Both the position numbers and the translations under genes were made by a program. Below, piece by piece: positions 10,457-23,061 of a stretch of DNA of 64,000 nucleotides. The stretch comes from Alcanivorax sediminis (GTDB taxonomy: Bacteria; Pseudomonadota; Gammaproteobacteria; Pseudomonadales; Alcanivoracaceae), in the NCBI RefSeq assembly GCF_009601165.1, contig NZ_WIRE01000001.1, forward strand, positions 2,542,001-2,606,000. The letters run 5' to 3'. How positions within the stretch are numbered: the first letter of the stretch is position 1; each line of letters opens with the position of its first letter. The notes beneath the pieces were generated by a model, which made no database searches, was not told the origin of the DNA, and saw only the letters and a list, made by a program, of their open reading frames with translations.

Positions 10457-11176
10457 TTATTTGCCCTCGTCAGGAAGGTCTTTCCAGGCGCCACTTCGCA
10501 GAATTTCGAGCGGCTGATACTGGTTCTTGTAACTCATTTTCTGGCACTGGTCGATCCAGTACCCGAGATAAAGGTAGGGAAGGTTGAGCCGTCGGCATTG
10601 TTCTATTTGCCAAAGGAGGGCATTCACGCCGAGGCTTCGTTCCTGCTGGTGCGGGTCGAAGAAGGTGTAAACGGCAGAGAGACCGTCCTGCAACTGGTCA
10701 GTGACGGCGACGGCCCTCAGCTTTCCCTGTTCACGGAAGCAATAAAAGTGGGTATCTGCCCAGTCGCAGGTCAGAAAGTTGGTGAATTGCTCCTCCGATG
10801 GCGGGTACATGTCGCCATCGCCATGGCGCTGATTGATGTAATCCGCGTAAAGGCTGTACAGCTCGCGGGTAAACCGGGCGGGTTCCCGGCTGACCACCAG
10901 ATCCTGGTTCAGTTTGCGTATCCGGCGATGGCGTCGACGAGGCCTGAAGTCCTCTGCGCGCACTCGTGCAGGAATGCAGGCAGAGCAGTCTTCACAGTGC
11001 GGGCGGTACAGGTAATCCCCGCTACGACGAAACCCCAGCAGGCTCAATTCGCTATAGAGCGCTGGTGAGAGTGTGGCCTGTGGGTCCACAAACAGGGTTG
11101 AGGCCTGGTGATCTTCCAGGTAACTGCAGGCGTGGGCCGGCGTTCGGAAGAAGCGCAGGGTGGAAAGATCCGTCAT
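10457..11176 (-). CDS. bpt: Aspartate/glutamate leucyltransferase Bpt
   Basis: Bpt transfers Leu from Leu-tRNA to proteins with N-terminal Asp or Glu, turning them into ClpS substrates. The 239-residue protein has the N-terminal Cys cluster HCEDCSACIPARV (about residues 60-72), typical of the ATE/Bpt fold, and the conserved C-terminal YLYLGYWI (about residues 203-210) and KMSYKNQYQPLE (about residues 214-225). It lies downstream of aat on the same strand with a 53-nt gap, so both transferases are probably co-expressed. Confidence 0.95.
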   Translation of the reverse strand: MTDLSTLRFFRTPAHACSYLEDHQASTLFVDPQATLSPALYSELSLLGFRRSGDYLYRPHCEDCSACIPARVRAEDFRPRRRHRRIRKLNQDLVVSREPARFTRELYSLYADYINQRHGDGDMYPPSEEQFTNFLTCDWADTHFYCFREQGKLRAVAVTDQLQDGLSAVYTFFDPHQQERSLGVNALLWQIEQCRRLNLPYLYLGYWIDQCQKMSYKNQYQPLEILRSGAWKDLPDEGK

Positions 11177-11229
11177 GGGATCAGTTTAGCCAACCTGAAA
11201 GTCAGTGAAAATCCTTGTCTGACGGCTGG

Positions 11230-11958
11230 TTAGGTTGTCTTTATGTAGCCAGACAGTTCATCGCGACTCCAGTGCCCCCGTGGCCATGCTCCCGGCTGGG
11301 GGGAGTCCGGAATCCACTGCGAGAGATGCTGATGAAAGGTCTCCCTGCTGATCATGCTGGCCCCCATGGAGAGCAGGTGGGGGTTTTCGACCTGGGCATC
11401 AATGAGATTGATGCCCAGCGTGGGAGTCAGCTGCTGCAGGGCAGCAAGGGCAATCTTCGAGCCATTCAACTGGGGGGATACCATGGATTCACCAAAAAAG
11501 ATTCCACCGAGCTGTATCCCGTAAATCCCGCCCGCTATCTCGCCGGATTGCCAGACCTCAAGGCTGTGGGCATAGCCGATTTCGTGGAGATTCACATAGG
11601 CATCTATCATTTCCTGGCTTATCCACGTGCCGTGGTCATCCCTTCGCGGGCCGGCACAGAGGGCTATGATCGTTGAGAATGTGGTATCCAGTGTGACCGT
11701 GAAATCTGTCTTGTTGAGGTGCCTTCTAAGGCTGCGGCTGATATGAATCTGTTCAGGGTAGAACACACAACGTGGGGCAGGGGACCACCACAGAATGGGC
11801 TGATGCTCCGCATCATACCAAGGGAAGATACCTGAAGAGTAAGCCCGGACAAGCGTGTCCGGGCTCAGATCTGCACCGGCGGCCAGTAGGCCGTCCGGGT
11901 CGGAGAGGGCATTGCAGGTGTCGGGAAAGGGGGCTCCCGGTTCCAGCCATGGCACCAT
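11230..11958 (-). CDS. aat: Leucyl/phenylalanyl-tRNA--protein transferase Aat
   Basis: Aat adds Leu or Phe to N-terminal Arg, Lys or (in some cases) Met, creating primary N-degrons for ClpS-ClpAP. The 242-residue protein shows GIFPWYDAEHQPILWWSP (about residues 43-60), the signature of the family, and SHSLEVWQ-like AHSLEVWQSGEIAGGIYG (about residues 134-151). Length is normal. trxB ends 20 nt upstream on the same strand, giving a likely trxB-aat-bpt transcript. Confidence 0.96.
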   Translation of the reverse strand: MVPWLEPGAPFPDTCNALSDPDGLLAAGADLSPDTLVRAYSSGIFPWYDAEHQPILWWSPAPRCVFYPEQIHISRSLRRHLNKTDFTVTLDTTFSTIIALCAGPRRDDHGTWISQEMIDAYVNLHEIGYAHSLEVWQSGEIAGGIYGIQLGGIFFGESMVSPQLNGSKIALAALQQLTPTLGINLIDAQVENPHLLSMGASMISRETFHQHLSQWIPDSPQPGAWPRGHWSRDELSGYIKTT

Positions 11959-11978
11959 GAGTGGTTCGCCTCAGCCGA

Positions 11979-13240
<1,262 letters not shown>

Positions 13241-15556
13241 GTGAGCAAAACCGTAGCCGGGCAAGGAGAGTCCGGGTTTTCCCGTCATCTCAAGCGCGGA
13301 CTGGTCGAGGGCACGGTAATCGCCCTGATTGCCTTTTCAGCTTACCTTCTGCTGGCACTGGTCACGTTTGATAGCCGTGATCCGGGCTGGTCCTATGTGG
13401 GCCACACAACCCAAGTACAGAATGCGGCTGGCCGCGCTGGTGCGTTCAGTGCCGATATGCTGTTCAGCCTGTTTGGCTACATGGCCTACCTGTTTCCGGT
13501 GCTGGTGGCATTCTGGGCAGGAAAAGTCCTCAAGGAGCGCCATGCCGGATTGCCTGGCAGCTGGCCGCTTTTCAGCCTGCGCCTGGTGGGCTTTGTGCTC
13601 ACCATGCTGGCGGGGACCGCACTTTCTTACATGCATTTCACCGTAGGTGACCATCTCCCGGAGGGTGCCGGTGGCATCCTCGGGCATCAGATGGGTCAGG
13701 CTGCGCTGGATGGCTTTAACCCCCTGGGCGGCACTCTGGTCATGGTGGCCCTGTTCCTGATCGGCGTCACCATCTTTACCGATCTTTCCTGGATCGCCCT
13801 GGCTGAGGGGTTGGGCGGACTGGTAATCGATGCCTTTGAAAAGCTTCCCGCCTGGTGGCAGGCCCGCAAGCAGAAACGCGAGGCCCTCAAGCAGAAGAAG
13901 GATGCTCATGAAAAGCGGGCCAAGGTCATTGAGGAGGCGCGCAAGAAGGCTGAGACCCGCAAACCGGTAAAAATCGCCGAGCCCGCCAAGCCCGTGGAGA
14001 AGAGCGTGCGGGTTCAGAAGGAAAAGCAGCAGAAGCTGTTTACCACTGAAGTCACGGGTGAATTGCCACCCATTGGTCTGCTGGACCCGGTAGAAGAGGC
14101 CAAGGGGGGCTACTCAGAAGAAGCCCTTGAAGGCATGTCCCGGCTGCTGGAGATCAAGCTCAAGGACTTCAATATCGACGCTGAGGTCGTTGCCGTTCAA
14201 CCCGGCCCGGTCATTACCCGCTTTGAAATTCAGCCCGCAGCGGGAATCAAGGTTTCCAAGATTACCAACCTCGCCAAGGATCTTGCACGTTCCCTGGCTG
14301 TGATCAGTGTGCGAGTGGTTGAGGTCATTCCTGGCAAGACCACAGTGGGCATTGAAATTCCCAATGAACAGCGGGAAATGATTCGCTTCACTGAAGTGGT
14401 GGGCACCCAGATGTTCGACCAGTCGCCGTCACCGCTGACCATGGCGCTGGGCAAGGATATTTCTGGCAACCCGGTGATGGCTGACCTGGCAAAAATGCCT
14501 CATTTGCTGGTGGCCGGCACAACGGGTTCGGGTAAATCAGTGGGCGTGAACGCCATGCTGCTATCCATGCTGTTCAAGTCCAACCCGGACGATGTCCGGC
14601 TGATTCTCATTGACCCCAAGATGCTGGAATTGGCGGTTTACGATGGCATCCCCCATCTGCTCACCCCGGTGGTCACTGACATGAAGGAAGCCGCCGGAGC
14701 GCTTCGCTGGGGTGTCGGTGAAATGGAGCGACGCTACCGCCTCATGGCTGCCATGGGTGTGCGGAATATCTCTGGATATAACCGCAAGCTCGATGATGCC
14801 AGGAAGAAGGGCGAGCCGCTGAAGGATCCTCTCTGGAAGCCTAATGATCCGATGAACCTGGAGGAGGAAGCCCCATTGGCTGAGCACCTTCCTTATATTG
14901 TCATCGTCATTGACGAATTCGCCGACATGATGATGATCGTCGGCAAGAAAGTGGAAGAATTGATTGCCCGGATCGCCCAGAAAGCTCGTGCCGCAGGTAT
15001 TCACCTGATTCTGGCTACCCAGCGACCCTCTGTGGATGTGATTACTGGTCTGATCAAGGCGAATGTGCCGTCCCGTATCGGCTTTCAGGTCTCATCCAAG
15101 ATTGATTCCCGGACCGTGCTGGACCAGGGCGGTGCCGAGCAGCTGCTGGGGCATGGTGACATGCTTTATTTGCCTGGCGGCACCAGTGTTCCGGAACGAG
15201 TTCACGGCGCCTTTGTCTCAGATGAAGAGGTGCACCGGGTTTGTGACGATTGGCGCAAGCGCGGCGAGCCAAACTATCTGGAGGAAATTCTGGATGGCGG
15301 CTCAGACCTCAGTGCTCCAATGCCTGGCATGGAAGGTGCCGGCGGCGGAGATGACGAAAACGATCCGCTCTACGATGAAGCCGTGGCGTATGTGACGCAC
15401 TCACGACGTGCCTCGATTTCATCGGTGCAGCGAAAACTGAAAATCGGCTACAACCGCGCAGCCCGACTGGTGGAAGCCATGGAGATGGCCGGTGTAGTGA
15501 CAGAAGCAGGGCATAACGGTCAACGTGAGGTGATTGCGCCTCCCCCCGTGGAATGA
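13241..15556 (+). CDS. ftsK: DNA translocase FtsK
   Basis: FtsK anchors at the septum and pumps the chromosome termini towards dif, activating XerCD recombination. The 771-residue protein has four to five N-terminal membrane segments (about residues 28-195), a short charged linker rich in Lys and Glu (about residues 205-265), the motor with Walker A GTTGSGKS at about residues 426-433 and Walker [14 protein letters not shown], and a C-terminal winged-helix gamma domain ([20 protein letters not shown]) that reads KOPS sites. It starts with GTG behind AGGGGCAAGG. The linker is much shorter than in E. coli FtsK, as in Pseudomonas. lolA follows after 31 nt. Confidence 0.97.
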   Translation: MSKTVAGQGESGFSRHLKRGLVEGTVIALIAFSAYLLLALVTFDSRDPGWSYVGHTTQVQNAAGRAGAFSADMLFSLFGYMAYLFPVLVAFWAGKVLKERHAGLPGSWPLFSLRLVGFVLTMLAGTALSYMHFTVGDHLPEGAGGILGHQMGQAALDGFNPLGGTLVMVALFLIGVTIFTDLSWIALAEGLGGLVIDAFEKLPAWWQARKQKREALKQKKDAHEKRAKVIEEARKKAETRKPVKIAEPAKPVEKSVRVQKEKQQKLFTTEVTGELPPIGLLDPVEEAKGGYSEEALEGMSRLLEIKLKDFNIDAEVVAVQPGPVITRFEIQPAAGIKVSKITNLAKDLARSLAVISVRVVEVIPGKTTVGIEIPNEQREMIRFTEVVGTQMFDQSPSPLTMALGKDISGNPVMADLAKMPHLLVAGTTGSGKSVGVNAMLLSMLFKSNPDDVRLILIDPKMLELAVYDGIPHLLTPVVTDMKEAAGALRWGVGEMERRYRLMAAMGVRNISGYNRKLDDARKKGEPLKDPLWKPNDPMNLEEEAPLAEHLPYIVIVIDEFADMMMIVGKKVEELIARIAQKARAAGIHLILATQRPSVDVITGLIKANVPSRIGFQVSSKIDSRTVLDQGGAEQLLGHGDMLYLPGGTSVPERVHGAFVSDEEVHRVCDDWRKRGEPNYLEEILDGGSDLSAPMPGMEGAGGGDDENDPLYDEAVAYVTHSRRASISSVQRKLKIGYNRAARLVEAMEMAGVVTEAGHNGQREVIAPPPVE

Positions 15557-15587
15557 CGGGGCGTGACCCCCTGCACAAGGAGATTCA

Positions 15588-16196
15588 ATGCGTAAGTACG
15601 TAATGGCGGCTTTATTGGCTCCCTCGCTGGTGTGGGCCGGTGCCACGGATGAATTGTTATCCCGACTGCAGAAATTGCAATCGCTCAAGGGCGGTTTCGA
15701 GCAAATGGTGCTCGACAAGGGTGGTACCCACATGCAGCAAGCTGAAGGCACATTTCAGGTGGCCCGGGGCAATCGTTTTTACTGGTCCACCACCAGCCCC
15801 TTTTCCCAACTGGCCGTATCCAATGGCGAAACGGTGTGGGTCTATGACGAGGACCTGGAGCAGGTAGTCATCCGCCCACTCAGCAATGATCTGGGTGAAA
15901 CTCCGGCCCTGTTGTTCAGTGGCAAGCCTGCCGATGTGGCAGCGGCTTTCAGCATTGCCGAACAGGATCGTAACGGTGCAGAGATCACCTATCGGCTAAC
16001 ACCAAAGGGTGATGATCCGCTGTTTGATCAACTGGATGTCTCGTTCAAAGGCGATCAGCCCCAGTCCATGCGTTTGCAGGATGCTCTGGGACAGAAAACC
16101 ATCATCGATTTCCGCGAACTGACCATCAATAGAGGCATTGATGCCGCGCTTTTCCAGTTTGAGCCACCGGAAGGCACGGACATTATCCAACAGTAA
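15588..16196 (+). CDS. lolA: Outer-membrane lipoprotein carrier protein LolA
   Basis: LolA is the periplasmic chaperone that carries lipoproteins from LolCDE to LolB. The 202-residue precursor has a signal peptide ([19 protein letters not shown], cleavage near residue 17-19) and the LolA-family core, with [17 protein letters not shown] near residue 60 and [13 protein letters not shown] near residue 87. AAGGAGA precedes the ATG. Its stop overlaps the rarA start (TAATG, 16194-16198), so the two are coupled; ftsK-lolA-rarA is the conserved order. Confidence 0.95.
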   Translation: MRKYVMAALLAPSLVWAGATDELLSRLQKLQSLKGGFEQMVLDKGGTHMQQAEGTFQVARGNRFYWSTTSPFSQLAVSNGETVWVYDEDLEQVVIRPLSNDLGETPALLFSGKPADVAAAFSIAEQDRNGAEITYRLTPKGDDPLFDQLDVSFKGDQPQSMRLQDALGQKTIIDFRELTINRGIDAALFQFEPPEGTDIIQQ

Positions 16197-17530
16197 TGAA
16201 CGATCTGTTTGCCGCCGACAAAGCCCAACAAGCGCAGCCCCTGGCTGCGCGTTTGCGTCCTGCCAGTCTGGATGATTATGTTGGTCAGCAGCACCTAGTC
16301 GGGCCAGGGAAACCGCTTAGACAGGCGCTGGAGCGCGGCCAGTTACATTCCATGATCCTGTGGGGGCCGCCCGGCACCGGCAAGACGACGCTGGCGCTGA
16401 TTCTGGCGCAGGCAGTCGATGCAGCCTTTGTGACGCTTTCTGCTGTGCTTTCAGGCGTGAAGGATATTCGCTCTGAAGTCGAGCAGGCTCAGATTCGGCT
16501 CGCTCAGGGGCGAAGGACCGTGTTGTTTGTTGACGAGGTTCATCGCTTCAACAAATCCCAGCAGGACGCTTTTCTTCCCCACGTAGAAGACGGCACCATC
16601 ACTTTTATCGGTGCCACCACCGAAAATCCGTCATTTGAATTGAATAACGCCTTGCTGTCGCGGGCCAGGGTGTACCGGCTTCGCTCATTGGCCCCTGAAG
16701 ATCTGGCTGGCTTGCTGGCGCGAGCCCTCAAAGAACCACGCCTCAATGGGATGCGGGTAGAGGATGATGCTGCTGAATTGCTGCTGAACTACGCAGACGG
16801 CGATGCCCGTCGACTGCTGAATATGCTTGAAGTGGCGGCCGATCTGGCTGATGGAGATGCTCCGCTCATCGATGCAGAGCTGATGAGGGAGGTGCTACGG
16901 GATGCCGTGCGGCGTTTCGACAAGGGCGGCGACCTGTTTTACGACCAGATCAGCGCTCTTCACAAGTCGGTGCGAGGCTCTGATCCAGACGCCGCGCTGT
17001 ATTGGTTTGCTCGCATGCTCGATGGTGGCTGTGATGCACTCTATCTGGCTCGCCGGGTGGTGCGCATGGCCAGCGAGGACATCGGCAATGCGGACCCTCG
17101 TGCCCTGACGCTGTGCCTGCAGGCCTGGGACGTCCAGGAGCGCCTAGGCAGCCCGGAAGGTGAGTTGGCCATTGCCCAGGCGATTGCCTACCTGGCCGTG
17201 GCGCCCAAAAGCAATGCTGTTTATATGGCGTATAATCGTGCCCGTGCCCTGGTGAGAGAAAAGCCCACCAATGAAGTGCCACTACACCTGCGCAACGCGC
17301 CAACCAAGCTAATGAAAGACGAAGGCTACGGAGCCGAGTATCATTACGCCCACGATTTCCCGGATGCCTTCGTCGACGGGGAGAACTATTTCCCGCCCAG
17401 CCTGCGTGATACACGGCTCTATGAGCCCGTCAATCGCGGGCTTGAGATCAAGGTGGCTGAGAAGCTTGCCCGGTTACGCCAGCGAAACGCGGACAGTGAC
17501 TGGCAGCGATATGGAGAGGCCGATGACTGA
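16196..17530 (+). CDS. rarA: Replication-associated recombination protein RarA (MgsA), AAA+ ATPase
   Basis: RarA acts at stalled replication forks and binds SSB. The 444-residue protein contains Walker [13 protein letters not shown] (about residues 56-67), Walker [15 protein letters not shown] (about residues 109-122), sensor 1 [12 protein letters not shown] and the C-terminal tetramerisation domain with [12 protein letters not shown]. The start overlaps the lolA stop, and the stop overlaps the crcB start, so three genes are translationally linked. Confidence 0.96.
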   Translation: MNDLFAADKAQQAQPLAARLRPASLDDYVGQQHLVGPGKPLRQALERGQLHSMILWGPPGTGKTTLALILAQAVDAAFVTLSAVLSGVKDIRSEVEQAQIRLAQGRRTVLFVDEVHRFNKSQQDAFLPHVEDGTITFIGATTENPSFELNNALLSRARVYRLRSLAPEDLAGLLARALKEPRLNGMRVEDDAAELLLNYADGDARRLLNMLEVAADLADGDAPLIDAELMREVLRDAVRRFDKGGDLFYDQISALHKSVRGSDPDAALYWFARMLDGGCDALYLARRVVRMASEDIGNADPRALTLCLQAWDVQERLGSPEGELAIAQAIAYLAVAPKSNAVYMAYNRARALVREKPTNEVPLHLRNAPTKLMKDEGYGAEYHYAHDFPDAFVDGENYFPPSLRDTRLYEPVNRGLEIKVAEKLARLRQRNADSDWQRYGEADD

Positions 17531-17915
17531 CGCGGGACTGGTTCCCTGGCTGGCGGTAGCCGCTGGAGGCGCTACAGGGGCCTGCCTGCGCTTCGGCACC
17601 ACGCTGTGGCTTGGCGTGCCGGCGATGCCAGCATGGCCCTGGGCTACATTTTCGGTGAACCTGCTCGGCAGCTTCATGTTCGGCCTGCTCACCGTTGTGC
17701 TGGCCAGCATGACCAACAGTGACGGCTGGCGGCTGGCTATCATGACCGGCATGCTGGGCGCGCTGACCACCTTCTCCACCTTTTCGTTTGAACTGGTACG
17801 AATGGTGGAGGTGAAGGCCCACGTTCTGGCTGCGGGTTATGCACTGACATCGGTTATCGCGTGTGTCACGTTGGCGGGGTTGGGGCTGACCATCGGACGT
17901 CTGATTTTTGAATAA
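17523..17915 (+). CDS. crcB: Fluoride exporter CrcB (Fluc)
   Basis: CrcB forms a dual-topology dimer that exports fluoride across the inner membrane. The 130-residue protein has four hydrophobic segments and the family motifs [11 protein letters not shown] (about residues 14-24), [11 protein letters not shown] (about residues 45-55) and TTFSTFSFE (about residues 82-90). The ATG at 17523 overlaps the end of rarA; the longer frame runs inside rarA and is rejected as a start. No fluoride riboswitch is visible upstream, consistent with coupling to rarA. Confidence 0.94.
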   Translation: MTDAGLVPWLAVAAGGATGACLRFGTTLWLGVPAMPAWPWATFSVNLLGSFMFGLLTVVLASMTNSDGWRLAIMTGMLGALTTFSTFSFELVRMVEVKAHVLAAGYALTSVIACVTLAGLGLTIGRLIFE

Positions 17916-17923
17916 CTGGAGAG

Positions 17924-19394
<1,471 letters not shown>

Positions 19395-19425
19395 TCGGCA
19401 AACGGGCATTGAACAGGAAAGCATC

Positions 19426-20808
19426 ATGGAATTTCTTCCTATTAGCTGGCGTCTTCAGGGTAAGCAGGCCCTGTTGATTGGTGGCGGTGAGGTGGCCTTG
19501 CGCAAAGGCCGGCTCCTGCATCGGGCAGGCTCTGCAATAACCGTTGTCGCGCCAGAAGTATGCGACGAATTGCGCCAGATCGCCGTGGATAGCCATGGCG
19601 CGGTGCTGGAAAAAGCCTTTGAGGTTGCCGATCTGGATGGCAAATCACTGGTGATCTGTGCCACGGATGATTCTGCGCTGAATGCCCGTGCCGCTGAGCA
19701 GGCGGGCCGCAAGGGGCTGCCAGTGAATGTGGTGGATAACCCCTCCTTGGGCGATTTCATTTTTCCCGCCATCGTCGACCGCTCTCCGGTCTTGATCAGC
19801 ATCAGTTCCTCCGGTGCGTCACCGGTACTGGCCAGAAAGCTGCGCAGCCAGCTCGAGTCTTCCTTGCCTGCCCGTTGGGGCCGTCTTGCTGATTTGATGG
19901 CACGCTTTAGACAGCCCCTCAAGGACAAGCTGGATAACGTAGGGGCTCGTCGTTTGTTCTGGGAGCAGACTCTGGATGGCCCCCTGGTGGAAAAAGTGCT
20001 GGCAGGTAAGGACAGTGAAGCCGAGACCATGTTGGAGGCCGCCATTGAGGCGGCCGATGCAGAACAGCTCAGTCGCGGCGAGGTATATCTGGTGGGTGCC
20101 GGCCCGGGTGACCCCGATTTGCTGACCTTCCGGGCCTTGCGGTTGCTGCAGAAGGCAGACGTGGTGCTGTACGACCGCTTGGTAGGCAAGGGGATTGTGG
20201 ATCTTGCCCGTCGTGATGCGGAAATGGTTTATGTGGGCAAGGCGCGTGACAAGCATGCGCTGCCCCAGGACAACATCAATGAGCTGCTGGTCCATTATGC
20301 CAAGCAGGGCAAGAAGGTGTGCCGCCTGAAGGGGGGCGACCCATTCATTTTCGGCCGAGGCGGAGAAGAGATCGACCTGATCGTTCAGGAGGGCATCGAC
20401 TTTCAGGTGGTGCCCGGTATTACTGCTGCCAGTGGCTGTGCTGCCTATGGCGGTATTCCGTTGACTCACCGCGACCATGCGCAATCGGTTCGGTTTGTGA
20501 CGGGGCATCGCAAGGACGGTACCGTAACCCTCGACTGGGAGCATCTGGTCAGTGAAAGCGAAACCGTTGTCTTCTACATGGGGCTGGTAGGGTTGCGCCA
20601 GATCTGCGACCAGCTGATGGCCCATGGACGCAAGGGCGATACCCCTATCGCGCTGATCTCCCGTGGCACAACCAATCTCCAGGAAGTGATTACCGGCACC
20701 CTGGATAACTTGCCGGACCAGGTGGAAGGGCGTGAGATCCATGCTCCGACACTGATCATTGTGGGCAGTGTGGTAAGTTTGCATCCCAAGTTTGGCTGGT
20801 TCAGGTAA
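19426..20808 (+). CDS. cysG: Trifunctional siroheme synthase CysG
   Basis: CysG makes siroheme from uroporphyrinogen III for sulfite and nitrite reductases. The 460-residue fusion has an N-terminal NAD-dependent dehydrogenase/ferrochelatase part (Cys[15 protein letters not shown] at about residues 18-30, [15 protein letters not shown] at about residues 125-139) and a C-terminal SAM-dependent methyltransferase (CysG-A) from about residue 215, starting [15 protein letters not shown] and including [13 protein letters not shown]. The order serS-cysG is common in Pseudomonas relatives. The stop lies at the edge of an inverted-repeat element. Confidence 0.97.
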   Translation: MEFLPISWRLQGKQALLIGGGEVALRKGRLLHRAGSAITVVAPEVCDELRQIAVDSHGAVLEKAFEVADLDGKSLVICATDDSALNARAAEQAGRKGLPVNVVDNPSLGDFIFPAIVDRSPVLISISSSGASPVLARKLRSQLESSLPARWGRLADLMARFRQPLKDKLDNVGARRLFWEQTLDGPLVEKVLAGKDSEAETMLEAAIEAADAEQLSRGEVYLVGAGPGDPDLLTFRALRLLQKADVVLYDRLVGKGIVDLARRDAEMVYVGKARDKHALPQDNINELLVHYAKQGKKVCRLKGGDPFIFGRGGEEIDLIVQEGIDFQVVPGITAASGCAAYGGIPLTHRDHAQSVRFVTGHRKDGTVTLDWEHLVSESETVVFYMGLVGLRQICDQLMAHGRKGDTPIALISRGTTNLQEVITGTLDNLPDQVEGREIHAPTLIIVGSVVSLHPKFGWFR

Positions 20809-20809
20809 G

Positions 20810-21086
20810 GCAATGAATAGTTGATAGCTAAAATCGACAAGCCAGAACCAAAGACGTAGGGCGGAGATGCTGCAGGGGATCTCCGCCTTTTTTGTTCTGG
20901 GTTGTGTAGGAGCTTGTTCCGTACGGGCTCCTGCGGTGAGGGTGGTATTACTTTGGCGCCATCGTGGGGCGGAAATGCCTCAGACAAAGAAGCCGCGATC
21001 ATAGTCCGGTCACGGCCTCCTGCCTTGCAGGGCGTGTTGAAACATCCCGCGAAGCTACTAATTATTCATGGTTAACTATTCATTGC
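20810..21086. repeat. Intergenic inverted-repeat element (copy B)
   Basis: GCAATGAATAGTT at the left edge (20810-20822) is exactly repeated in inverted form at the right edge (21074-21086), with further AT-rich TTAAC/TTGATAG words inside both arms. The core of about 230 nt holds the cysG terminator. It fills the space between convergent cysG and ybiB and touches both stop codons. Confidence 0.75.
20860..20893 (+). terminator. Rho-independent terminator after cysG
   Basis: GGCGGAGAT (20860-20868) pairs with ATCTCCGCC (20879-20887), followed by six T. A second outer pairing, CCAGAAC (20842-20848) with GTTCTGG (20894-20900), extends the structure. Confidence 0.85.
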
Positions 21087-21089
21087 TTG

Positions 21090-22079
21090 CTACAGGCGCG
21101 AGATATCCCGGTTCTGCCACAACGTGCCAGCCTGCACACGTGCGTCTTCCAGTGAGCCCACCTTGTCCAGCCCCCACAATGCAACAGCAACCGTCTGAAT
21201 GACCGCATGCTCACCGTATGGATCTTCCTCTTGACCGCGCCACACCCGCTTTAGGGTTTCTGCATCAGGATCACCGGGTGGTGTATGCCGGGGAATAACA
21301 TTGTCGAGCACGGCGCCGTCCAGGGGCTCACCATGACGTATGCCGGTAATGGCTGTGCGTGCATCCGGACGAATTTCCAGCTCACCACCTTCACCCTTGA
21401 ACAACAACAGATCACGGTCGCCACACAGTTCCGCGGCGCCCTGATGCAAATCAATATAGGCGGGATGAAATACGCTTTGCATGGATAAAGGGGCTCGGGC
21501 CGGGTTAAGGCTTCGGGCAAGCGTATTGATGGGGGATCGCAGGCCCAGATAGAAACGCAAGGTGAGCAAGCGGGAGAGCGGGGAGCAGAATTGCTCGACA
21601 GGCAGATAAGCCAACCCCTGTTCATCAAGGTGTTGTGCCGCCTCTGCTACGCCCGTTGCCACTTTCAAGCCCAGAAGCGGCAACAGCTCGTCAGTATAAA
21701 CCCGGTTCGGTGTATGGGCGGGGCCGCCGTGGAGCAGGGTACGGATGCCGTTATCAGCCAGCAGTATGGTGGCGAGAAGATACCATGGGTGGTGCTTCTT
21801 CTTTCCCGCATAGCTGGGCCAGTCCAGCTGCACTGACGGAAAGTTTTTCAATGACTCGTCGCAGAGTCCTCGGCAGGCATCCAGAAAGCCGGCCAGCTCC
21901 TCTGGCGTTTCTTCCTTGACACGCAACAGCATGAGGAAAGCGCCAAGTTGAACGTCTTCCACCTTGCCATCCAGGATCATTTGCATGGCTTCACGAGCCT
22001 CATCACGGCTCAGGCTGCGGCGAGCGCGTTTGCCTCGTCCCAGTGTGCGCACGTATTCAGCAAAGGCATGTTCGGTCAT
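21090..22079 (-). CDS. ybiB: YbiB family protein (TrpD2, glycosyltransferase-like)
   Basis: The 329-residue protein has the anthranilate phosphoribosyltransferase fold signatures: an N-terminal helical domain with LGAFLMLLRVKEETPEEL (about residues 44-61), LLHGGPAHTPNRVYTDELL in place of the TrpD glycine-rich loop, and a C-terminal alpha/beta domain with LFKGEGGELEIRPD. E. coli YbiB binds nucleic acid and lacks TrpD activity. It is LexA-regulated there; no clear LexA box is visible here. No trp genes are nearby, so a role in tryptophan synthesis is unlikely. Confidence 0.85.
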   Translation of the reverse strand: MTEHAFAEYVRTLGRGKRARRSLSRDEAREAMQMILDGKVEDVQLGAFLMLLRVKEETPEELAGFLDACRGLCDESLKNFPSVQLDWPSYAGKKKHHPWYLLATILLADNGIRTLLHGGPAHTPNRVYTDELLPLLGLKVATGVAEAAQHLDEQGLAYLPVEQFCSPLSRLLTLRFYLGLRSPINTLARSLNPARAPLSMQSVFHPAYIDLHQGAAELCGDRDLLLFKGEGGELEIRPDARTAITGIRHGEPLDGAVLDNVIPRHTPPGDPDAETLKRVWRGQEEDPYGEHAVIQTVAVALWGLDKVGSLEDARVQAGTLWQNRDISRL

Positions 22080-22138
22080 CGGCGGTCTCGTTATCGGTTC
22101 CAGGCCCTGTGAGGGGCCATGAGCGTGACAGGGGGCGG

Positions 22139-22393
22139 TTAATACCAGCTGGTGCAGGGGCCATGGTTAGCCACTAGTTCCAGCAGGGTTGAGTGATCAA
22201 TTTCTTCAAGCTCGCTGCTTGCAACGGTGATGTGGGGGTGCACAAGCCGATATGCCTTGCCACCGGGCCGGAAAGTGGAAGCAAGGAGCAGGCCTGCATC
22301 AGTGAACACGCAGATATCGTCTTGCTGGTAAAGCGCGAGGAAACTATCGATGCCTGCCTTGTCGCCTGGCTTGAGTCCGATCAGATGCAGCAT
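22139..22393 (-). CDS. tusB: Sulfurtransferase complex subunit TusB (DsrH family)
   Basis: The 84-residue protein is the smallest subunit of the TusBCD heterohexamer, which accepts sulfur from TusA and hands it to TusE-MnmA for tRNA 2-thiolation. It starts MLHLIGLKPGDKAG and is recognised as DsrH-like by size, order and short beta-alpha-beta pattern. It follows tusC after a single nucleotide. The active Cys is not in TusB, so no catalytic residue is expected. Confidence 0.8.
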   Translation of the reverse strand: MLHLIGLKPGDKAGIDSFLALYQQDDICVFTDAGLLLASTFRPGGKAYRLVHPHITVASSELEEIDHSTLLELVANHGPCTSWY

Positions 22394-22394
22394 G

Positions 22395-22718
22395 TCAGAA
22401 TACCATTACCTGCTTGCAGTCCGCCCGCAATGCCAACAGCGCTTCTGCATTGAGCGTTTTCAGGTTCAGTCCGCAGCTTGGCGCGTTTTCGGATCTGACA
22501 CAGGTCACCCCGAAATCGGCGAGTTGCTGCAGGTGTTCATTGGGGGGCATCAATGCCAGTGCAGCCAGGCAACCGTCGGTCAGCCATAGCGTGGTGGGTT
22601 GACCAAAGGCGGCACCTGTCATCAGCATATCCAGCATCTCCTGGAAACGATCAGTGAGCGGAGCGTTGGCGGTAGCGATATAGAGTTGATTAGCCAAACT
22701 GCAACACTCGCTCTGCAT
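22395..22718 (-). CDS. tusC: Sulfurtransferase complex subunit TusC (DsrF family)
   Basis: The 107-residue protein has the DsrE/F fold pattern (QLYIATANAPL, FGQPTTLWLTDGCLAAL). TusC is structural in TusBCD. The start is uncertain: ATG 22718 overlaps tusD by 29 nt and leaves eight extra residues before the conserved strand; TTG 22697 would fit the family alignment better. Context between tusD and tusB makes the assignment secure. Confidence 0.82.
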   Translation of the reverse strand: MQSECCSLANQLYIATANAPLTDRFQEMLDMLMTGAAFGQPTTLWLTDGCLAALALMPPNEHLQQLADFGVTCVRSENAPSCGLNLKTLNAEALLALRADCKQVMVF

Positions 22719-23061
22719 TGATCATGGCGTCTGCCCATTGGCCAAGACCGGCGAGAACAAAGCCTTCTGCCAGAGTCCTGCCTTGATCCCCCGACACAAT
22801 TCCCCGTCTCTGCGCCGCCCCTACGCACACTTCTGCCTCAATCCCGGTTTCCTTGATCCACTGCTGCCATTGCTGGGCCGTATTGGCATTGTCACCATCG
22901 CCGCGCCAGGCATGGCGATTGGCGAGATGCACAGCATCCGCATAGAAAAACAGTCGGTAGAAGTGGTGTTCGGGGTGGGCGTGAAGTGCTTGGGCGGTGT
23001 GAAGGGCGGTCAATGCGGCGGGGGAATCCGCCGCCGCATTGACCAGTAGTGCAAATTGCAT
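22690..23061 (-). CDS. tusD: Sulfurtransferase complex subunit TusD (DsrE family)
   Basis: TusD carries the persulfide-accepting cysteine of the TusBCD complex. The 123-residue protein has the motif EVCVGAAQRRGI with Cys79 at the expected active-site position, matching the E. coli Cys78 environment. The ATG at 23061 overlaps the yccA stop as TGATG. A much longer open frame runs upstream through yccA in another frame and is not coding. Confidence 0.9.
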   Translation of the reverse strand: MQFALLVNAAADSPAALTALHTAQALHAHPEHHFYRLFFYADAVHLANRHAWRGDGDNANTAQQWQQWIKETGIEAEVCVGAAQRRGIVSGDQGRTLAEGFVLAGLGQWADAMINAERVLQFG

